Below are positions 7,201 to 10,116 of a stretch of 10,116 nucleotides of DNA, one piece after another. Source of the DNA: Sphingomonadales bacterium (GTDB lineage: Bacteria; Pseudomonadota; Alphaproteobacteria; Sphingomonadales; Emcibacteraceae); contig DRKK01000031.1 in the NCBI GenBank assembly GCA_011051815.1, forward strand, positions 1 to 10,116, in the 5' to 3' direction. The translations under genes and the position numbers were made by a program. Under the pieces are notes generated by a model that had not been told where the DNA came from, made no database searches, and was given only the letters and a program-made list of their open reading frames with translations. How positions within the stretch are numbered: the first letter of the stretch is position 1; the number at the start of each line of letters is the position of its first letter.

Positions 7201-9518
7201 CCGTTCTCGCCGCTGGTGACAATATCACCCATGCGCAGGCCGACGCTCACTTTTTCATGGCGGTAAGGCAGGCGCAGGAAGGCATTTGCCGGACGTCCAC
7301 CCACATCAAAAACCGTGGCGGTGGCCATGATTTCCAGCGGTTTTGTGGTTTTGATGTCCTCATCCACCACAAGGGACAGGCTTTGCTTGCCCTCTGCCGA
7401 TAATTTGCCCTTCTCATCCATCAGGGAGCGGATGGTGAAATTGTCATTCATCAGGCCAAAATGATAATCCTTGTATTCGGGGAAAGGCTGTGATGCCGGG
7501 CGCAGGGTGGCGCGTATCTGACTGCCGAGCGCAGATGCCGGGGCGCCGTACAGGAAATCGGCGGCCAGCGACAGGTCAAGGGGCTTCTTGCCTTGGGCGA
7601 TTTTGCTGGCTGTGGTCAGCTCCGCTTTGAGGCGCAGGGGAACAAAATCCTGAACCTCGAAACTGGCCGAGGCCAGGGGTGTTTTCTCGCCGGCGTAGGA
7701 TAGCTCATAATACCAGCGTCCGGTGCGCGCATCGCCGTTCAGGGTGAAATCATAGGCATAAGCCCCCAGATCATCACCGTCCAGCATGACCTTGCGGTCC
7801 ATAGTGCCGTCCGGGCGGCTCAATTTCAATTCCAGGCGCCGGTTCGAAATGGCGCGGGCCTTCTGATCGCGCAGAAATCCGCTGATATAGACCTTTTCCC
7901 CGGCCCGGTAAACGGATCGTTCGGTGAAAAGATACAGATCGCCTTCCGGGGCCACCATACGGCCCGAAATATCAAAGGCAGACAGGTCAAGGCTGTCGCC
8001 GCCCACCCGTAACAGGGTGAAATCTCCGTTGCCCGCATCGGCGATCAGGTGGCTGGGTTGATTACCGCCCTTGCCGCGTAACAGCCCCGCCGGAAAATGG
8101 GCAATGCCCTTGCGGTTGCTCTTGGCCGTACCCAATATTTCATTATTGATGGCCACCAGTTTCAGGGAGACTCCGGATTTTGCCTTGGCCGTCTGCATGC
8201 TGCGGCTGAGGACGGTCAGGCCGTCATTGCCCCGCACGGTGGTCAGGCCGGTATCGCTGAATAATATCCATTGCAGGGGGAAATTCCGCCCCCATCTATA
8301 TTGACCCTTTTCCAGTTTCCAGTCGGCTTTCAGAATATATAGGCCGGGTTTCATATCATCCAGCATCTGACGTATGGGGATCAGGGTTGTCATTTCCTCA
8401 TTGCGTTTTTTGTCTAATGTGACCGTACCGTTCCAGACCGCTTCGCCCAGACGGTTTTCCAACTCCTCGGTTTGATATTGGCGCATGCTGTCGCTGAAAA
8501 GCCCCTCCTGCATGGCCTGTTGAATTCCCCGTTCGCCGATGCGGTAAAGGCTAAGTTTTGCCTTGTCCAGATTGACACTATAGACGGCGATCATTTCATT
8601 GCCGGTGATCGGGGCCAGCCATTTGTCGCTGTTAAAGCGGATGCTGGCCTTGCGGTCGCCGACCTTGATCAGTCGCTTGGCATCCCGGGCCAGAACGGCC
8701 CCATCCTCGGCCATTAGCCCCCGGCGCAGGGTCAGAGTGAAGTTATCGCCGAAATTCAGTCCGGAAATACACAGATTTTCTCCTTTGAGGGAGACCGCCA
8801 GCTTCCGCCCCCCCTCTGCCCGGATATAGTCGTCCAACGGCAGAGGTTGCTTTTCCGCCAGCCGGTGACCAAAGGATATACAGGCGCCGATGGGCTGGCT
8901 GTTCAGGTCATATTCTGCCTTGCCTGCCCGCAGGCTGGCTTTGCTGAGCCATAGATCATATTCCCGGCTTAATTTATCGCGCGCAGGCTTGGACAGGCGT
9001 CCTTTAAGGGATAAATTAGCCAGATTGAGGGCTGTTCTCAGTTCGCCGCCTTGATAAAAAGACCGGGCCATAAAATGCAGACCAGAAGCCTTTGCATGGC
9101 GTAATTTCTGTTGCATAAGGCCCCAGGCAACGATTTTCGGTCTTTCGCCGTAATGGTTTTTGGCGAAATAATCCCGCCAGACGGAAATGCTGGTCTTGTA
9201 ATGCCGGAAAAAACGGATGGCATCGGCGGTGGCCGAAATTCGCCGTTTCATGGCCGCCGGGTCTGCATCCATGGCATCTTTTAGGGTGCCTTTCTGGGCC
9301 TTCAGGCGGGTTTCCAAGTCGGTAATTTCCTGGTTCAGCTTTTCCAGCCGGGTCAGATAGCCCTGCCATTGTTGTGAGAAATCCGGCACCTTGAACTGGG
9401 GATCAATGATCAGGCTTTCTGTCTCATAATAGTCTCCCTTTGCCGTGGTCTCGGCCATGGCCGTGTGTGCATTAACCAGTATCAGGCAACATAGGAGCAG
9501 GCTGCGAAAAAACATCAT
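4221..9518 (-). CDS. yfhM: periplasmic alpha-2-macroglobulin family protein (YfhM type)
   Basis: This is a bacterial alpha-2-macroglobulin, a protease trap, 1765 aa (E. coli YfhM is about 1650). A Sec signal peptide ends TAMA|E (cleavage after about A22). No lipobox is evident, unlike the lipoprotein YfhM of E. coli. A coiled coil (about 52-82) and a helical region to about 210 precede macroglobulin domains. An A2M_N-type MG domain is at about 527-625 (LYLFTERSVYRAGEKVYISG), an A2M_N_2 region at about 884-1030, a basic bait-like stretch at about 1062-1107, and the A2M domain at about 1109-1200 (DFVGQLRLMAVAYSTDRMG). The thioester domain (about 1300-1560) has CTEQ at C1324-Q1327, and the C-terminal MG domain is at about 1590-1765. 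The start is the first of two ATGs, preceded by GAGGGA. It is first in the operon with pbpC. The domain order and thioester make the call secure; protease trapping here is inferred from the family. Confidence 0.95.
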   Translation of the reverse strand: MMFFRSLLLCCLILVNAHTAMAETTAKGDYYETESLIIDPQFKVPDFSQQWQGYLTRLEKLNQEITDLETRLKAQKGTLKDAMDADPAAMKRRISATADAIRFFRHYKTSISVWRDYFAKNHYGERPKIVAWGLMQQKLRHAKASGLHFMARSFYQGGELRTALNLANLSLKGRLSKPARDKLSREYDLWLSKASLRAGKAEYDLNSQPIGACISFGHRLAEKQPLPLDDYIRAEGGRKLAVSLKGENLCISGLNFGDNFTLTLRRGLMAEDGAVLARDAKRLIKVGDRKASIRFNSDKWLAPITGNEMIAVYSVNLDKAKLSLYRIGERGIQQAMQEGLFSDSMRQYQTEELENRLGEAVWNGTVTLDKKRNEEMTTLIPIRQMLDDMKPGLYILKADWKLEKGQYRWGRNFPLQWILFSDTGLTTVRGNDGLTVLSRSMQTAKAKSGVSLKLVAINNEILGTAKSNRKGIAHFPAGLLRGKGGNQPSHLIADAGNGDFTLLRVGGDSLDLSAFDISGRMVAPEGDLYLFTERSVYRAGEKVYISGFLRDQKARAISNRRLELKLSRPDGTMDRKVMLDGDDLGAYAYDFTLNGDARTGRWYYELSYAGEKTPLASASFEVQDFVPLRLKAELTTASKIAQGKKPLDLSLAADFLYGAPASALGSQIRATLRPASQPFPEYKDYHFGLMNDNFTIRSLMDEKGKLSAEGKQSLSLVVDEDIKTTKPLEIMATATVFDVGGRPANAFLRLPYRHEKVSVGLRMGDIVTSGENGMAEAKLLAIKADGTPIADRKLKARWIREDYDYQWYQRRGYWRSKTVIYDTLIAETDGETDEQGLLDIAHKLPNGAYRLEVQDMDGTSQASIRFHVGWWSQNRTANEPDQLGLKLSTTRLSSGDKLRGQITAPFDGKVTLMVVTDRVHDIRAIDLKDGVADFTLKVNKDWGTGAYLMATAFRPTGKNRAEDAHLPVRATGFAWFDIDHDMRRLNVKLMPPETTLPRKTATIPLKIEGLKVGETARVTLLAVDEGVLRLMAFRSPSLSRHFLGKRALNVGVHDLYGRLLLGEKGRRGTLSTGGDIEEVVMTSGLKMRAAMEPDDNRKGLTTRSRRAVALVARDVTVGANGNAEITLDMPDFVGQLRLMAVAYSTDRMGQDAAPLIVRDEIAADLILPRFMAPGDQAQPLISIQNLSGKSQELTVTLNVDGPVTARLSETTNITLANKERREIPVTLTADGVGTARFTLNVSGAKAPITRTWSMAVRPPYGYESKTTGRMLPPGDSVTLNEGGNPDLQESFIEGSARAAVMLSNAPDLKLDKMLGDLILYRYMCTEQTVSRAMPMLYADRLVKAGLSDKDRQSYAADIDQAIERLLMRQNRGGDFGLWRAYDKGNDWASLYAIDFLMQAQEAGYEVSETALEQAFDWISRKQAGRTPHALMTYGLYLRARAGDAARGDIRHYAVTTLKATHSPLAEAYLGAALALVGENDLAKERFTQALTTEWKYERHNGFYGYGSILRDRAATITLLAESGLGDDLLFEAGSALEKLTAQQTWFNTQQQAWLVRAASVLSGDEALSLTVDGKALTDLKATWRRNVTGNLTVTNKGSNPIRFVETVRGLPAEAPAPVENGARINRRYLDLKGRPVDMDNIRQNDRFIVLITGATNRNGTEASLILDMLPAGLEIENMTVGGDSQLSQYKFLPRLSASRYSSELDDRYFAVLDNRYKRSFAYAYMVRAITPGTYVQPPVMIEDMYQPEYRAVGKAGTVTIHKGTQ

Positions 9519-9577
9519 TTGAAGGATCCCTCAATTCAAGTGTCATGGCTGTTTCCAAAGGGAGTTCTTTTTTCGGC

Positions 9578-9583
9578 ATTATA
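9578..9583 (-). promoter_or_regulatory. -10 element of the macroglobulin-pbpC operon promoter
   Basis: On the minus strand this is a perfect TATAAT, 60 nt upstream of the yfhM ATG; transcription would start near 9571. The hexamer at the 17-bp spaced -35 position (ATCCAA, about 9601-9606) is poor and lies inside the arm of a strong palindrome, which suggests a promoter helped or blocked by a DNA-binding protein. Confidence 0.5.
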
Positions 9584-9589
9584 CTTTGG

Positions 9590-9636
9590 ATCAGGTCATA
9601 TTGGATAAGATGACTATAGTTATCCAATGACTTGAT
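9590..9636. promoter_or_regulatory. long imperfect palindrome, candidate operator
   Basis: ATTGGATAA (9600-9608) and TTATCCAAT (9620-9628) form a perfect 9-bp inverted repeat around an 11-nt spacer. The arms extend outward: ATCAGGTCA (9590-9598) faces TGACTTGAT (9628-9636), with 8 of 9 complementary after a 2-nt offset. The structure covers the -35 area of the macroglobulin promoter. No gene ends here, so a terminator is unlikely and an operator is the better reading. The regulator is unknown. Confidence 0.55.
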
Positions 9637-9654
9637 GGCAACATTATGGTAGAA

Positions 9655-9664
9655 ATCAGGTCAT
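9655..9664 (+). repeat. further copy of the ATCAGGTCAT motif
   Basis: ATCAGGTCAT is identical to 9590-9599, in the same orientation 65 nt away. A one-mismatch inverted copy is at 9627-9636 (ATGACTTGAT). Three copies of a 10-mer in 75 bp of promoter DNA suggest repeated binding sites. Confidence 0.4.
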
Positions 9665-9708
9665 TTCATGCCGAATGTTTCCATGAGTTGTTTTTTTATG
9701 GAGAGATC

Positions 9709-9737
9709 TTGAAAAACCGCCATATTATCACTATGAT
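9709..9737 (+). promoter_or_regulatory. sigma-70-like promoter of the rightward gene
   Basis: TTGAAA (9709-9714) and TATGAT (9732-9737) are separated by exactly 17 nt, close to the TTGACA-17-TATAAT consensus. Transcription would begin near 9744, giving a leader of about 45 nt before the ATG at 9790. Confidence 0.55.
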
Positions 9738-9739
9738 AA
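9725..9739. promoter_or_regulatory. perfect palindrome TTATCA-cta-TGATAA over the -10 box
   Basis: Two perfect 6-bp arms around 3 nt completely cover the -10 hexamer of the predicted rightward promoter, the classic place for a repressor site. The TTATC/GATAA core resembles the inner halves of the palindrome at 9600-9628, but the geometry differs, so one shared regulator is not certain. Confidence 0.4.
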
Positions 9740-9789
9740 CGCTAACATTTAAAGAATTTTCTACTGCTGCAGACAAAAGGGTAAGATTT

Positions 9790-10116
9790 ATGTCAGAGAA
9801 AAGCGCATCACTCTTGGGTGAGCTGTCATCGGAGCTGGAAAAATGCCGTCGGTTGTCTGTGGAAACGCCGCTGGTCAATCCGTATCAGCAATTGTCTTAC
9901 CGTATGCTGAAACAGATGAAGGCGGGGGATTTGCCGTCTGCGGAACTTGATGAGTTGCTGGCTGACCTTGGGGCGGAAAGTTTTTTGAGCCGGGCGCGGC
10001 GGGCGCGGGCCTATGTACAGGAAACGGACAGGCAAAAGAACCGGGCGCAGTTGACCGCCTGTTTTGAAAGATTGGTTAAGGGCAAGACCTTTGCAGAATT
10101 TCAGGCGATCGCAGGT
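9790..10116 (+). CDS. ppc: probable phosphoenolpyruvate carboxylase, N-terminal part (cut by window end)
   Basis: This is an open frame of 109 codons with no stop before the window edge. It starts at ATG 9790 with AAGGG eight bases upstream, and the coding sequence matches the GC-rich style of its neighbours. The protein starts MSEKSASLLGELSSELEKC and continues NPYQQLSYRMLKQMKAGDLP, then a helical stretch (ELDELLADLGAESFLSRARR), ARAYV and FAEFQAIAG. This order is like the N-terminus of the alphaproteobacterial form of PEP carboxylase, which makes oxaloacetate from PEP and bicarbonate. In those proteins the conserved TAHPTF motif follows shortly after. That motif lies beyond the window, so the call rests on remembered resemblance alone. 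It is transcribed divergently from the macroglobulin operon. If the call is wrong, it is an unknown helical cytoplasmic protein. Confidence 0.45.
   Translation, partial: MSEKSASLLGELSSELEKCRRLSVETPLVNPYQQLSYRMLKQMKAGDLPSAELDELLADLGAESFLSRARRARAYVQETDRQKNRAQLTACFERLVKGKTFAEFQAIAG

Noticed and set aside
4236-8829. Several plus-strand open frames of 60-185 codons inside the macroglobulin gene
   Set aside because: All are antisense to a continuous 1765-codon gene with clear domains. None has a domain or a convincing ribosome-binding site.
9668-9712. 14-codon frame (MPNVSMSCFF...) as a leader peptide before the rightward gene
   Set aside because: It lies almost entirely upstream of the predicted -35 box, so it would not be in the predicted transcript, and it has only a weak ribosome-binding site.
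9696-10035. Minus-strand open frames overlapping the rightward gene
   Set aside because: They are out of frame with, and antisense to, a frame that has a start, Shine-Dalgarno and promoter in order.
1-10116. CRISPR array, tRNA or rRNA genes, toxin-antitoxin or phage-defence system
   Set aside because: I saw no regularly spaced repeats, no tRNA-like cloverleaf or rRNA sequence, and no defence-type domains. The alpha-2-macroglobulin/PBP1C pair is an already known arrangement.

Overview
The window looks like chromosomal DNA from a Gram-negative bacterium, most likely an alphaproteobacterium. The reasons are the moderately GC-rich coding sequence, the periplasmic alpha-2-macroglobulin/PBP1C gene pair, and the N-terminus at the right edge, which resembles alphaproteobacterial phosphoenolpyruvate carboxylases. 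The class and genus are inferred, not shown.

Left part (1 to about 1970): a graveyard of IS3-family insertion sequences. The 3' part of element A (1 to about 1022) keeps the end of orfA, an intact A_AAA_AAG programmed -1 frameshift site, and an orfB broken by one in-frame ochre codon just before the catalytic glutamate. A's right end abuts, without a gap, an N-terminally truncated orfB of a second, different IS3-family element B (about 1023-1855). The simplest reading is that A jumped into B, so B's left half should lie beyond the left edge. B's orfB carries two further frameshifts. Between B's right end and position 1970 lie a B-left-end-like sequence and a diverged copy of A's right end, which suggests older insertions. 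Positions 1971-2115 may hold a fragment of a lost gene.

Middle (2116-9518, minus strand): a two-gene operon read right to left. It consists of a large periplasmic alpha-2-macroglobulin-like protein (yfhM type, 1765 aa, intact CTEQ thioester) and then pbpC (PBP1C, 702 aa, all glycosyltransferase and transpeptidase motifs present). The stop of the first gene overlaps the GTG start of the second (GTGA), so they are probably translationally coupled. In this known pairing the macroglobulin is thought to trap attacking proteases that breach the outer membrane, while PBP1C is thought to repair peptidoglycan.

Right part (9519-10116): a 271-bp divergent promoter region, then the 5' end of a plus-strand gene, tentatively ppc. 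The region contains a recognisable promoter signal for each direction and two striking palindromes. One lies at the -35 area of the macroglobulin promoter and the other overlaps the -10 of the divergent promoter. This is the least explained part of the window and the best candidate for undescribed regulation. I found no RNA genes, CRISPR array or convincingly new gene system.
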